Shown here one piece after another: positions 37,001 to 49,619 of a DNA stretch of 64,000 nucleotides. Source of the stretch: Casuarina equisetifolia (Eukaryota > Streptophyta > Magnoliopsida > Fagales > Casuarinaceae); contig CM052360.1 in NCBI GenBank assembly GCA_028551475.1, positions 21,052,682 to 21,116,681 of the forward strand, written 5' to 3'. Every line of letters begins with the position of its first letter. Position 1 is the first letter of the stretch. A program made the position numbers and the translations under genes. Under the pieces are notes generated by a model. It saw only the letters and a program-made list of their open reading frames with translations. It ran no database searches and was not told the origin of the DNA.

Positions 37001-39650
37001 AATGAGGCACCTAAATTGGGTGACTACCATAGTATAAATACTTGAACAACTAGAAAATCTTAGTCCTTATATTTAAGCAAAAATGTCCAAGTGGCTTGAG
37101 AGTAGTCATCAACTATGATAAAAAAAAAAAGTAGTGAGTGGCGTCATGATTAGGAACTCTATGGGGTCTCCAAAGGTTGATGTGAACTAGCTAAAATATG
37201 GTTGTTGTTTTGATTTGATTATGACTTGGTAAGCGAGTCTGTTTTGTTAAGGGGCAAATAAAGCATAAAAAAATCATTTAGATGATTAAAGACTTTACCA
37301 TTCATAACAATATATTTAGGAGAGGGAGAACCAAAACGCTTATGCCATAAATCATAATTTAAGTCAAAAAAATATTTACAATGTTTAAATTTACAATGGG
37401 AAACAATTTCAAATACAAAAGTAAAACCATGACAAAAGTGGTACAAAACTAGGATCAACTTCCATGGATGACATTAAGAAATAGATACTCCTATCAGCTT
37501 TACCTCAACTGATTACTATCCTAATCAAATTATCCTAGAAAACATAAAAACTAGGAAAGAAAATAATAGCATAGTAATTGTCCAATATTAATTTGGTGAT
37601 GGATATCAAGTAGTCTAAATTTTGGGATGAATAATGTATGGTTTTGGGTCAAGGTTGGTGTAGGTTAAGTATATCCTATGTGTGTAGCTATTGTATAGGT
37701 CCCATCAAGCAAGTGTGTGAAGAATAATTGTGATAGGCATGAAACATATGAGAACAAAAAATCTAGATTACAAATAAAATGATCAGTCACACTTGGATCC
37801 AAGATCTATCTTTGACTATCTACTTCAAGGGGGGGTTTTAACGTGTTACTTGTAAAGGTGGCATTGGAATTGGAGTCACCTCCTCTATATTATTTAGTTT
37901 GGACAACAACATCTAGAACTGATATGGAGATAAGCCTCTTAGCATTGATCCCTTAGTAACACTTTCTGGGCCTTGCATCCTTATATATCTTGTAGCTATC
38001 CCAATATGAGCTCCTAGAACTGCTTGCTATGATGGATTGTTTAAGTGGCTCATATATTGCCCCATTTGGCCATAATTAGTCATTGGGTTAAAAAGTACAA
38101 GCTTGCTTGCATAGGAAGACCCTAGCCCGTATGGGTTATGGCTAGAAGAGTCATTCACGAACAAGAGTCCTAACTCGTGAGTTGTTTCTAAGTGCCCCAC
38201 CAATGTGAAAGAGGCCAAACCCACTTGGATTGGGGAATCCGCTAGCTAGGTCCATCGACCCATGAGTGAACGAAGTTGGGTTGTCGTTGTTCACCAACCT
38301 AAAACCACCGTTCATCACTCCACCCCACTAACCCATGGCGTTAGCCAATTCAAGAAGTACTTGGTGCACTTGCATTTGGGTTTGGGTCGTCACCGATCAT
38401 CCTTTGTTGGATTTTTTACTCCATCCCAGAGGGAATTCGACTAGGTGATAACATTGATCTCGGGTATGTCCCAATTTATGGCAGTTTGTGCATATGGGTC
38501 AATTTCCAACATTGTTTCCTTCACTTAGTTTGTTTGGCATGCAATTTGATGATGGAGCTCCACTGGCATGTTAATTCAAAGCACCCATAGCTCGATTAAG
38601 AGCTAGAATCATCCTCTTTGTTGAGGTAGTTGACCTATCATTCTTTTGGAGTTGTACTTTGTCCTCTTTGGTGAGATTGTAGGCATGATCAACAGAGGGA
38701 AGCTTGTCTTTTGCTAAGACGGTGGTTCTCGACGGTTCAGAGGAGTCATTGAGCCCTATCAAGTACTCCATCGCTCTGGTTTCCTTCTTCCTCTCTTCCA
38801 ATCACTTGTTTTTCTTGTAGGCTTTTGCAAATTGATCTCTCTCCAATAGTCTAAGAGTGCACCATGGTACTCTTTCACCTTCTTTTTCCCTTTTTTTGAG
38901 ATTATACAATTTCCACCTTAGGTTGTAGCATTGATTTGCAATTGTTCTTCCAAAATGCATCTCTAAAGTTTCTCACACTATCTTAGCATCCGCAGTTATG
39001 GAAACCAAGGAAACAATGTTAGAATCCACCAATTTTTCAAGCCAACTTATGATTGCTAAGTAACATTAGTCCCATTTTTCTCACTTAGTTGTGTCATTGG
39101 TTGGTCTTTGGAAGGTTCCATTTATGAATCCCTGCTTCTTTATTCCTTTTAAGATATATATATATTTTTTTCACTTGTTTAATCCATACATCATAGTAAG
39201 ATCCATCTGTGACCTTAAAGGTTAATAAAGTCGTTCCCAGGAAGTAATTTGCTCTTAAGAAGAGTGGATCTCAAAATGGGTTTGTGTTGGAATTAGTGTT
39301 GGTTGTAATCTCCAATGGGTTTTCTAGCATTTAATCGAGGAAAGGGTTGAATAAGGTAGCATTTGAGCTTCGTCCTAGTCTTCGGGGTATTCTGGTAAGT
39401 CTGCGATGTTGGGGACTTCTTGGGGACGAAAGTGCCCTTTGTCTTCTAAACATCCAACGACAAAATGGTGGCATTTTGTTGTAGATATTTTAAACGTAAG
39501 GGTTGGCTATGGTATTTCCCTAACAGCCGATGTTCCACCAATAATGCCCCTGTGATGAAAAAAGAAAGTAGCGAAAGCAATGAATGTGGCAGTACTTTGG
39601 AAGGCCAACAGGTACAGGTTGAACTTAGGGCTCGGGTGCCAAATTAGAAT
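34081..39650 (-). mobile_element. Decayed Ty1-copia element
   Basis: The minus-strand order is complete though broken. Gag lies near 38571-39300 (EYLIGLNDSSEPSRT) with a CCHC-like region near 38490. GAG-pre-integrase is at 37219-37458 (YDLWHKRFGSPSP) and the integrase C-terminal part at 36518-36820 (FWEECILAKAYLINKMPS). Reverse transcriptase is at 35237-35551, with YVDN in place of the catalytic YVDD. The end of RNase H is NIFTKAFSGKQHHYLLSKLC (about 34565-34635). The stop (34559-34561) is followed by a purine tract GAGGAGGAGT, which marks the 3' LTR start. That LTR would be about 34081-34549 (TGGTGTGTGG...CCTAATA on the plus strand). I found no matching right-hand LTR, so the 5' border near 39650 is approximate. 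Confidence 0.8.
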
Positions 39651-41389
39651 CTGTAAACTGCAAGTTGCTTTCACAATGATTCGAGGCTTTTAAAGGCTTG
39701 ACTAATATTAAGCGAAGGTACACCTAGGACGTCCAGTCTTATTATTAATAAAATTTATAAAAATATTTTGTTTTTTTTTTTTTGTTTTTTAATAACTTAA
39801 AGAAACCCTCACGACCGCAGTTTGCCCATGGTGAATCACCTGCTGCTCAACCACTGCACGAACTGACCTTTTCATGCACTAACCAAGCGTGTGGACTGAG
39901 TTGACGCATGACTAGAGCCTGAACTCACCCTTCCCCACGCAATGGATATGACTTCCTAGACAAGTGACGGAACACTACGAATTGTCTTGTCTACTGTTTT
40001 TTTCTGGATAAAGTGACGGAACCACAGGCTGGCCTGACGGACTGACCCAACGCATATGATTTCTAGACAAATAATATTTCGCCCCTCCTACAAAAATCTT
40101 ACTCAATATTTGAACCTAATAAATAAATTTACAAAAGGGACGTGTCTATAATAAAAGCGCATCCAATAATCTAGTTATTAATTAGGACAGGTTTACGTGC
40201 AATTCCCATCTTTTATATGTTCGAAACTGTGGCTGGAGAGTAGTTTTCTGGCAGTTGTCTCCAGTGGCTGAAGAGTAGCCCAAAGGTTGGAATGCTGTTG
40301 GAATCCGACGGTCGTCCGCCCCTGGAAGGGTATCTGCCAATTCATGGTTCAGGAATGGTCTGTTGTTATAGGCTTATGAGCAATTATATTATGTATGGGC
40401 TTACGGAAGCCGAAGGTAGTAATGATATTAAAAAAAAATGTGATAAATCTTTTGGCTCGTGAGAAATTCGAAAAAATTAATTTTGTTTCTTTAAAGTTCA
40501 GTTTTTTCACGAATAAGAAGTGGTATTTCAGGGCCACGTTGATACTACTGAAGTGAAGGGCAAATACAAAATCTTTGCAAGTGGAGTTCCTGCAAAGTTT
40601 TCTTCGGTTTTTGTTCGGTTGTAATGATTTCTAAAAGATTGCTTCTTGATACTTGGCCACAGAAGGGCTGGATTCTCCGTACTCTGAAAAAGGCGAAAGA
40701 AAATAAAGAATAATTACCTAGTTGCACGCTTTTTGAGTGGCTTGACGATGCCTGTGTTTTGGAGCCTATATATTCTGTGCTTTAACTACGGAATTTTTAT
40801 TTTTATGTTTTTTTGACTGAGCAAAGAATTTATATATAAATATATTAATATCAGATGATTAGGAGCATATTACAATATCTTATATAACATTACATTATAT
40901 CAAAAATGATCTATTAAAATTTCTAAGGCAAAATGAATAAGCTTTCAATAATTTTAAAATCTTTATATTATAACAAAATCTAAACCTTAACTATTCAATT
41001 ACAAGACCTTTTAGTTTTGACATACTTTATTTAAAATATTATCTGCAATTTATTTTTTTACAAGCCTAAATTTATTATTAGTATATTTTATTTAAATATC
41101 ATTCCTAATTTAGATTCCTATAAACAAATATGCCAGAACTCCCACAAGCCCGTCTGGACCAAAGAACAACGAATGAAAAGGGTGTCAAAAGTGCCCCTGT
41201 CCGACGCCTAGGAAAGCTGAAATATAAGAATTCTGTCATGCTATAATGTTCCAACTTTCCATAAAATAAATTTTAAAAAATTAATTTTATTTCATCAAAA
41301 TTCAACAGTCCGTTGAAACAGAAAATAAAATGAAGGGCAACTGCAAAATCTTTGGAAAAGACCAATGAGTGAGAAAAAACAAGTTGAAC

Positions 41390-41768
41390 GGTTAAACCAA
41401 GTTGAGAAAAACCTACCTTGGGTTCCACTCTATCAATATTATTTCACTGCTATTATCCAAGTCATTATGAAAATGGATCTAATCCCTATAAATAGCATCT
41501 TGAACCCTCAAGTTATTTTTTAACCTGACTTTATTCTCTAGCAAAGCAACAATAAACATCTAGCACTGCCTAATAAGTAACCAAACACTTCACATTTGTT
41601 GCACACTTTAGGTTTCCATTGGTACTTTACCTTTACAAAAATCATTTGCTCATTCTTGTTGAAGATGTCAAACGTATTAACAAATAGTTTTTCAGTATTC
41701 ATTTCAATACCAATTCGTGCATAATTCAACTTCTTCGTTTTTTCAATAAGGTTATCAGCATACACCAG
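41390..41768 (-). mobile_element. LINE ORF1 fragment (DUF4283 / zinc knuckle)
   Basis: The minus-strand frame 41538-41765 encodes LNYARIGIEMNTEK and VKYQWKPKVCNKCEVFGY. This matches the usual order in plant LINE ORF1 proteins, where an R-x-x-x-E-M-D stretch precedes a W-K-P-x-x-C-x-x-C-x-x-x-G-H knuckle. The final histidine is replaced by tyrosine. It is a fragment only. Confidence 0.7.
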
Positions 41769-42147
41769 TCTATTAATTATAATGAGTTCTAAAGATTGCT
41801 TTTCGATATTTTGTGGGAAAAGTTCCGGGCTCCTTGTAGTCAGAACAGTAAAAGAGAAGATAACGAATAATGGCGTGGTTTCATGCTTTTAAAGTGGCTC
41901 AATGGTGTCTTGTCTCTCTGAAGTCTGCACCACTCTCGAAAATCTAAAGCAAAAGGCAGGTAAAGATATACATGTGTCTGTCGAGGTTGCTGGGACCTGC
42001 ATGGTTGTAAAACATTAGCTATGCTGTTGGGGGGACTGAAGAGCAGAATTTAATTTGAGATTGTTCATGGAAATACAATTGAATAACGAAATTCACTTTC
42101 AGAGGAACTTGTATCTTCATATGGGGTGAGGGACTTTGACCCTTGCT

Positions 42148-42155
42148 TATAAATA
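42148..42155 (+). promoter_or_regulatory. TATA box of DUF247 copy 2
   Basis: TATAAATA lies in GCTTATAAATAGAGAG, 76 bp before the proposed ATG at 42224, which is normal spacing for a plant gene with a short leader. The homologous position before copy 1 (19868-19875) reads TACAAACG. Confidence 0.65.
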
Positions 42156-42223
42156 GAGAGACAGCTCCCATCTTATGGTGGGATAGCAAAACTGCTTCTT
42201 ATCCAAAAAAGAGTCAATGGTCC

Positions 42224-44447
42224 ATGGCTTGTAATTCTCTCCTATATATCTTTTTGTTGTCTTATGTCACTTAGGTTTCTAAGTTTTGACAACCCTTCTG
42301 ATAGAGCTCACAATTACTAATGATTATTATACTAGTGATTTTGATTATTACAAAATATCTATGTTGGACAAAATAAGTTGTACTAGTTTTGCCATGTTTT
42401 TTTTTCTCTTATGGGCATCTTTTGCTTTCTTTTGTTTTTCTAAAAGTAGAAGTAATTCTTAACATGATAGGCTTCAAGTATCCGGATTTCAATGAGCATA
42501 GTTGTATGACATTTGATACTCCATAGATTGAATAAATATAACAAAGAACACTTTAATAACAAGAGAAAATGCATACCTAAGCAAATAATTCTGGGTTTCT
42601 TTTTGCTCTTGTGCAACACAAATGAACTTTTAGAAAAGACCAATGAATGAGAAAAGGAAAGATTTACACCACAAAATAAGTGAATTTGTACTTCTGATTT
42701 TACCTCTTATATTACGATAGTTTCATTCACAAGGCTCCAACATTGTGTTAATATACTCTTCATTTTTTGTTTTATTCAATCCATAGTTTATATTAACATA
42801 CTTTTCCATGGCGCTATGATTAGTGTTAAATATATTGCATTTTAGTTGCAAAGTCAAACTTTGATCCTTAAAACAAAACCAAAAAAACTATGAACAACTA
42901 CTACCCTATAGTTGGGTCTTCTTTCTAGTTCTGCACACGCATGCAATAAAACTGAAATCTCATACATCTATAAAGTGGATAGCAAAGAAACTTAAATAGG
43001 AGAAGTTGTCAAGTCTATATAAAGTATTTTGCAGACATATATGTCTTTCTAAATTATCCTTTGTTTTTTGTAATTAATGAAACGTTTGTAGTGACCCGTA
43101 TTGTAATTAAGGAAATGTATGTAGATGATACCTCTTGTTTGATCACATTACTCGAATTTTCCTGATTCAGTGGACATAGAGAATTTGAGAAATGAAGTGG
43201 AGCAGGAGTTGTCTATAGTGAAACAAGAGTTGTCCCTGTTGCCCACCTTGTCCTATACGTGCTGTATTTATAGAGCTCCTGGGCGACTACGTCATGGCAA
43301 TGAAAAATTCTATATACCAAAAGCAGTCTCTATTGGCCCGTTTCATCATGGTAGGAAAGAATTACAAGCCATGGAAGAATATAAAAGAAGGTAGCTAGTA
43401 TTTCTTATTGAAGAAAGAAAATTGTCTTCGGATTCCTGCATTGATGTTATAAAGAGAAAAGAAAAAGAGATGCGGAAGTGTTATGCTGAAGCAACTGAGT
43501 ATAGCAGTAACGAATTTGTCAAAATCATTCTACTGGATGATACCTTAATCATTGCTCTCTTACTCAAGTTTGAATTTCGCGATGAACGAAAAGAAAATCA
43601 TGACCGCATTTTTGGGGAACCATGGATGATACAGAACATATGGCTGGACATGCTGTTACTTGAAAATCAGCTTCCCTTTTTCATTCTTCGGGATCTTTTC
43701 GAGCTTCTCGGGCCAATCACTTCCAACTCCAAAAATGGAGACATATTGGACCTCTTATTGACCTTCTTCAAAGAGCTAATACATTTGAAGGTTGACAAAA
43801 GCAAATGGGCAACCCCCGGACCTGAACATTTTGTTGATCTCCTAAGACGCTTGTATTTGAACGGGCAGGGTGCAGGTAACGCGCAAGGTGGAGGGAAATG
43901 GCGAGCCACACACCATACGCCTAGCATAGCAGACTTATGTCTTGCTGGAGTCACATTTAAAGGTGGGCCACGTGAAAATCTACTTGGACTTAAATTCGAG
44001 AATGGAGCTCTAGAAATTCCGGAACTTATTATAAGTGAGGAAACAGATATCCTAATCCGTAACGTACTTGCCTTTGAGCAATGTCATTGCAAGGAATATA
44101 GCATCAATGAATATGTGTTCATGATGAATTGCCTTGTTAATAGTGAAAAGGACATGGACATTATGGTCAAGTGCGCAATTGTGGAGAACAGGTGTGCTAG
44201 TAATGAGCGAGGCTTATTTCTGATGAACAATCGTATGGAAGGGGTTAAGGTGGATTTTAATGAATTCTATTTTACTCGTCTTTGTAAAGATTTGAATGAG
44301 TACTACAAAAAACCATGGCGCGAGTGGATCGTCGTTTTAAGACAAAAACATTTGAAAACACCATGGACCATATCTTTATTTGCAGGTTCAACACTACTTA
44401 TTCTCACTTTCATACAAACGGTGTATTCCACAAAGTCTTCCAAATAG
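42224..44447 (+). pseudogene. DUF247 (UPF0481) protein, copy 2, one nonsense codon
   Basis: This is the best-preserved copy. The proposed exon 1 is 7 nt (ATGGCTT, 42224-42230), joined through a 940-nt intron (GTAATT...TTCAG) to exon 2 at 43171. This gives M-A-L-D-I-E-N-L-R-N-E and a 427-codon frame. Family motifs are all present: CIYRAPGRLRHGN, KAVSIGPFHHGRKELQAMEEYKRR, WLDMLLLENQLPFFILRDL and EHFVDLLRRLYL. A Gly/Gln/Asn linker (about 43858-43905) and a C-terminal anchor (ISLFAGSTLLILTFIQTVY, about 44370-44430) follow. One codon is a stop: TAG at 43392-43394, where copies 1 and 3 have TAC or TGC. Everything after it is open to the natural stop at 44447. An allele without this substitution could be functional. 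As given, only the first 76 residues would be made. Confidence 0.87.
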
Positions 44448-45300
44448 ACATAGGCCTTAAAATGTCACCATATCACCTTTCCATGGCAGATGTTTCTCAT
44501 TTACTGTAGCTATACCCATTATTGTGCTTATATCCTGTTAAATGTAAACATTGTCAGTGCAATGTTGTGTTAAAAACTACTCTTCTGGGATCGATATGAT
44601 AAGCTGTCTTTTTCTAAAGCAATACATGCAATTATGTTTCTACTGTATCTCTATCAATTAAATGATCATACTCGAGTGCTTAATGACAATAAAACCTTTC
44701 CTCATCCTAGTTGAATTTTCCTTTTTGTACTTCATAAACTTCCAGTTTGTCTCCTTAGTAATTTGGCAGACTTCAAAGGTTAAATGCGCCTTGGCTGCTT
44801 GTTCATGTTGGTCTATAAGTAGAACTAAGAACACGAAGTATGTGATAAGGAAGCTGAAAAGCACATCAGGGTTTGAGTGATCTTCAAAGCTGTGGACATA
44901 GAGCTTAAGATGGTAAGCAAAGTAAAAGTAAATGTTCAAGTACTGGGTTTTCATTGTTCAACTGCTGTTTGTTGTTGAGCATCCAAGACATTCTCTCTCA
45001 ATTGGAGCTTCTCTTGGAATTCAAAAAATATCGTATTGCAAAAGGCCTAAAGGGTATCTATCCAATGAAAAATTAGGCCATCACACTCTTTAAAAGGCAA
45101 TTATATCTCGTCCTCCGTAAGCAACAATGAGTCGGTGATAAGACTATGCTTGAGTTCAAGGGGAACATATAACCAGTTGAAACTTAATCCAAACAACACT
45201 TGGAGGTAGCTAACTAGGTTGTAATTCTAAATGATCATAAAATGTTTTGTGTAACCTTTTGAATGTAATAGCTTCTTTCTCATTTTCTAAAGTAATATAA
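44448..45300. repeat. 3' flank of DUF247 copy 2
   Basis: This non-coding DNA is shared with the flanks of the other DUF247 copies. It includes the AATGACAATAAAACC signal region (about 44685) and TATCGTATTGCAAAAGGCC (about 45028). Apparent open frames here, such as those on either strand at 44658-44954, are not conserved as proteins among the copies. Confidence 0.7.
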
Positions 45301-46100
45301 ATATTTCGGGAGTTATTATTCAATTATTATAAGAAAACTGAAATTCAAAATTTTGAATCAAAAGGTATATTCAACGTGTCAAACATAAAATATTTAATAG
45401 AGACTGAAGTTTTAGAATTTCCATGATTTCTACGATTTATTCTTGAACAACAATACCTCTGTTAACATTGATCCACACCTAATGGGTGTTGTTGAAGTGG
45501 ATTCAAAAAACTTGGGTACTCTTCGAACGACGGCAACCTTTAAAAAAAAATGCTAAATATAAACCATTTGAGAACACATTATAGTGCTGAGAATCAGTTT
45601 CCACAAGTTGTACTTAATTGGATTTTTTAACTTAAGAAACCCTACACCTTAAAGGAGAAGTATCTCCTTTATACCCCGATTGTTTGATTACTATTGTCAA
45701 CTTATCAGTCATCTCTTACTGCTAGAATCCATTACCTTTCATGGGAGAAAGGTTACCTTCACGCCTTTGATGGTTTCAACAGAAGGCTATTGGAAACAGG
45801 CGTACGGAAAGGTAAATTGTCGATCAGCTGCTACTAATAAATGTTGGGAACTTACATTTTGTGTAACGTAATTAGGGAGGACAGATCAAGTTCAAGGAAA
45901 AACAGGAAGACTCGTTTATATCTAGGTCCTTTTATAAGTAATGAAAATTATTGAAAAATACCTAATTTAGTTAAGAATAAATATTACTTAAGATTAAGAG
46001 ATTTCAAGTTTGATATTTGGATGTATGAGTTTCAGTTTATGTATTAATAATATATGAAAAAAAAGAAGTAGAGAGAAACTTCGAACACTCCCCTCAATTG
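45301..46100. other. Unassigned DNA between DUF247 copies
   Basis: The left part still resembles the flank of copy 1 (AAACTGAAATTCAAAATTTTGAATCAAAAG at 45333 and 23127). From about 45430 on nothing is recognised. A duplicate unit of the DUF247 array probably begins here with its 5' part lost. Confidence 0.45.
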
Positions 46101-46104
46101 CATA

Positions 46105-46560
46105 ACAAAGTTATATCAAGCTAGAGTCACATTTAAATTTGGGTCATGTGAAAACTTTTTTGACCCTTAATTCAACAATGGATTTCTTAAAACTCTAAAA
46201 CTTATCATAGGTGAGGAAATAGAAATCTTCCATAATTTAGTTGCCTTCTAGAAATGCTATTAAAAAGATAATTGTGTCAATGAATATGTTTTCATCGTGA
46301 ATCACCTTGTTAATACTCAAAACTATGTCGACTTATTAACAAACTTACGCTTGGGCTTACTTTGAAGTTCAACGAATTCTATTTTGCTAGTATTTGTAAA
46401 GAGTTGGACAGGTACCATAGAGAACCATGGCATCCACTAACTTGAGATGAAAATTTTCAACACACCGTGGACCACAATATTTTTACTCGCAGGTGCTACG
46501 ACTCTTATGGTCATTTTCGTACAAACAGTGTAGTGGAAAGTCTTCCAATCCCAATGGCCA
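46105..46560 (+). pseudogene. DUF247 C-terminal remnant, copy 4
   Basis: Only the last ~150 codons remain. They run from the region homologous to LAGVTFKGG in copy 2 (46110-46135) to the membrane anchor (46480-46540). The stretch NEYVFIVNHLVNTQN (about 46280-46325) and FNEFYFA (about 46370-46390) are readable, but stops, a deletion of roughly 40 bp in the middle and frameshifts are present. The 5' two-thirds of the gene are missing. Confidence 0.75.
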
Positions 46561-47165
46561 AGAGCCTTGAAATGCGACCATTGCAACATTCCATGGCGGT
46601 TGTTTCTGATTTTGGAGCAGATATACTTCTCATTCTACTTATATCCTGCTGATTTCAAACATTGTCAGGGTTATCCAGTTTTGTTAAATGGTACTTTTCA
46701 CCTAAAACGATTTGGTGTGGTGTTTATTTCTTTATAAAGCAATATATATTGCTATGCCTGTAATGTCTTTCTACCAATTGAAATGATCATACTTGACTTC
46801 TGGATGCTAATTAACTCTGGTTCAACTTAGTTAAATTTTCGTTTTTATAGGTCATAGGCTTTCAGTTTGTCTTATTTGGGTGTAGAATGCCAAATGCACC
46901 CGGCTGTGCTTGGTCATGTTGGTCTAAAACAGTAGAACTAAGAACACAAACTACGTGATTAATGAAACCGAAAGCACAATCTGGCAGATGTGATCTTTAA
47001 TGCACTGGGCATAAAGCTTACGATGGTAAGCGAGCAAAAAGTAATTGTTTGAGCTCTAGATTTAGTTGTTCAGCTGCTATTTATTGCTCGCCTTTCTACA
47101 CATCATCTCTCAATTTTAGCTCTTCGTTGAAATCATAAAATATCAAATTGCAAAAGGTCATCACT
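46561..47165. repeat. 3' flank of DUF247 copy 4
   Basis: This stretch is colinear with the flanks of the other copies, including a conserved GTCATGTTGGTCTAAAA(C/T)AGTAGAACTAAGAACAC block (46914-46950). The match stops near 47160, where GC-richer unrelated DNA begins. Confidence 0.7.
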
Positions 47166-47169
47166 CTAT

Positions 47170-47660
47170 TTATCAAATATATTTTCTCAATTGACAAGAG
47201 AGAGAGCAGAGACAGTGGGCTGAGACGTCAACGTCGACGACCCCATGGCCTCCGGCTACACGTCCCAGGCCACAGCGGGCGGTCAGAAACTTCCGTCTGC
47301 ATCATCTTTCAGTCTAGAACACAAGAAATTTTCCCAAAGCAACCACTTAGAACACACGAAACGTCCCCAAGCAACCACACCCACAACCTCCGCCATCATA
47401 AATCGTACCAGAATGCTACTAATCGAGCTCTCTCGAAGTCGAATGTGGCGGTGACAGGTTTACCTAGCATCCCGAAGGTGCAAATAGCACCTCATGAGCC
47501 AGCCCTCTTGGTTGGGAAGCCCAACGTTATCTTCACGGATGCAGAATGGGATGAGGATTCTGCATACCATCGCCATACTCTTATAGCCAAAATTAGTGGG
47601 TTTCGTCTGCCAGTAGACGTTTTTGAATGTGTCATCAACACCACTTAGGGCCTTGAATAA
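47170..47660 (+). mobile_element. DUF4283-like retroelement ORF1 fragment
   Basis: The plus-strand frame that reads to a stop at 47646-47648 ends with LLVGKPNVIFTDAEWDE and LIAKISGFRLPVDVF. This resembles the start of the DUF4283 domain found in plant LINE ORF1-type proteins. The preceding ~90 residues are basic and Ser/Thr/His-rich and are not diagnostic. The DNA is GC-richer than its surroundings and unrelated to the adjacent DUF247 units. Confidence 0.5.
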
Positions 47661-47739
47661 CCTGCAATTATTGGATTCAAATTGACCAAACATATGTGCT
47701 CTCTTTTAACATTAATATGCTCTCCTCGTTAATCTTTGG

Positions 47740-48190
47740 CTGCATGTATTTCTCACCCATCAATGCTAATTTGAATGCCTATTTAAGGTTCTGAGGTTGT
47801 AACACCATAGCCCTTGAAGCTTTTTTTAAGCTATCCAAGAATGCTTACGCTATCCACACATTGAATATCAGTTCGTCAAATTCTGTCATATAAGCCATCA
47901 CTATAAATGTTTGTCTCAATTGGTGAAAGGCTCCTATAGCTCCTTCCCAATGCTTCATGGCAAACTTATCACATATGTCCTTTTTAAACACAACCCAACT
48001 CACTTGTCCTGTCGTATTTAAATGATTTCCAACCCATTCAATAGCTTTGTCCCTAAAATAAGTCACTACATATTTTGCCTTCGCATTTTCATCCACTGGG
48101 TCAATGCAGAAGTAAATTTACAACTCTAATAATTCATTCTCTCTGGTTAGGACCTCAAAATTCTAGAAAATTAGGATGTTGAGGGTGGGC
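47740..48190 (-). mobile_element. Gypsy-type gag fragment
   Basis: The minus-strand frame 47845-48096 encodes YFRDKAIEWVGNHLN, SWVVFKKDICDKFA and FHQLRQTFIVMAYMTEFDEL. This is the usual pattern of a Ty3-gypsy gag (retrotransposon gag domain). Neither pol nor LTRs are seen. Together with the DUF4283 fragment it occupies the space where the promoter and first exon of DUF247 copy 3 would lie. Confidence 0.7.
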
Positions 48191-48259
48191 TCCAGAATTA
48201 TTTAAGTGCACTTTACCTCTCATGTGTCAGTCTGTTCTTAGAAGCTTATGAAGACTTAA

Positions 48260-49619
48260 TACACCTCTTGTTTGATCACATTACTCGAATTTTCCTGATT
48301 CAGTGGACATAGACAATTTGAGAAATGAAGTGGAACAAGAGTTGTCGATAGTGAAACAAGAGTCGTCCGGCTTGCCCACCTTGTCCTATACGTGCTGTAT
48401 TTATAGAGCTTCTGGGCGAGTACGTCCTGGCAATGAAAAATTCTATATACCAAAAGCAGTCTCTATTGGCCCGTATCATCATGGTAGGAAAGAATTACAA
48501 GCCATGGAAGAATATAAAAGAAGGTGCCTAGACTTTCTTATTGAGGAAAGAAATTTGACTTCGGATTGCTGTATCGATGTTATAAAGGAAAAAGAAAAAG
48601 AGCTGCGGAAGTGTTATGCTGAAGCAATTGAGTTTAGCAAATACAAATTTGTCAAAATCATTCTACTGGATGCTACCTTCATCATTGCTCTCTTACTCTA
48701 GTTTGAATTTCGCGATGAACGAAAAGAAAATCATGACCGCATATTTGGGGAACCATGGATGATACAGAACATATGGCTGGACATGCTGTTACTTGAAAAT
48801 CAGCTTCCCTTTTTCATTCTTCGGGATCTTTTCGAGCTTCTCGGGCCAATCACTTCCAACTCCAAAAATGGAGACATATTGGACCTCTTATTGGCCTTCT
48901 TGAAAGAGCTAATGCATTTCAAGGTTGACAAAAGCAAATGGGCAACCACTGGACCTGAACATTTTGTTGATCTCCTAAGACGCTTATATTTGAACGGGCA
49001 AGGTGCATGGAACAGGCAAGGAAGAGGGAACGGGCAGGGTGCAGGTAACGCGCAAGGTGGAGGGAAAGGGCGAGCCACACCGCCTACGCCTAGCATAGTA
49101 GACTTATGTCTTGCTGGAGCCACATTTAAAGCTGGATCACGAGAAAATCTACTTGGACTTAAATCCGAGAATGGAGTTCTAGAAACTCCAAAACTTACTA
49201 TAAGTGAGGAAACAGTATCCTACTCCGTAATGTACTTGCCTTTGAGCAATGTCATTGCCAGGAATATAGGATCCATGAATATGTGTTCATGATGAATCGC
49301 CTTGTTAATACTGAAAAGGATGTGGACATTATGGTTAAGTACAGAATTGTGGTGAACAGGGTTGCTAATAATGAGCGAGGATCATTTCTCATGAGCAATC
49401 TTATAGATGGGGTAGGTGAGGTTTGATGATCTCTATTTTGGTCCTCTTTGTATAGATTTGCACGAGTACTACCAAAAAGCATGGCGCAAGTGGATGCTCG
49501 ACTTGAGAAAAACATTTGAAAACATCATGGACCATAATATCTTCATTTGCAGGTGCAACCCTACTTATCCTCACTTTCATACAAACACGTACTCCACAAA
49601 GTCTTCCCAATCGACATAG
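48260..49619 (+). pseudogene. DUF247 (UPF0481) protein, copy 3, 5'-truncated with nonsense and frameshifts
   Basis: Homology to copy 2 starts abruptly at about 48260, inside the intron. The promoter and the 7-nt first exon are therefore missing. Exon 2 would begin at 48304. The N-terminal half is intact (YRASGRVRPGNEKFYIP, EEYKRRCLDFLIEERN) until TAG at 48699-48701, which replaces the AAG of copy 2. The central part (WLDMLLLENQLPFFILRDL) is followed by an expanded Gly/Gln/Asn linker. A 1-bp deletion near 49215 and another indel near 49410 break the C-terminal region. The anchor is recognisable (about 49545-49600). This copy cannot be expressed as a full protein. Confidence 0.87.

Larger units (their letters stand above)
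39654..42223. repeat. Upstream DNA of DUF247 copy 2, with internal duplication and insertions
   Basis: This stretch is colinear with 18530-19992 upstream of copy 1. Here the block around CTGTTGTAATGATTTCTAAAGATTGC is present twice (about 40595-40740 and 41770-41900). Between the two lies unrelated AT-rich DNA (40780-41340) and a LINE ORF1 fragment. The promoter core is at 42148. Small open frames are not genes. Confidence 0.7.

Noticed and set aside
39620-39645. tRNA primer-binding site for the copia element on the minus strand
   Set aside because: TTTGGCACCCGAGC resembles a primer site only loosely and the DNA beyond it does not match the element's left LTR, so the assignment is unsafe.
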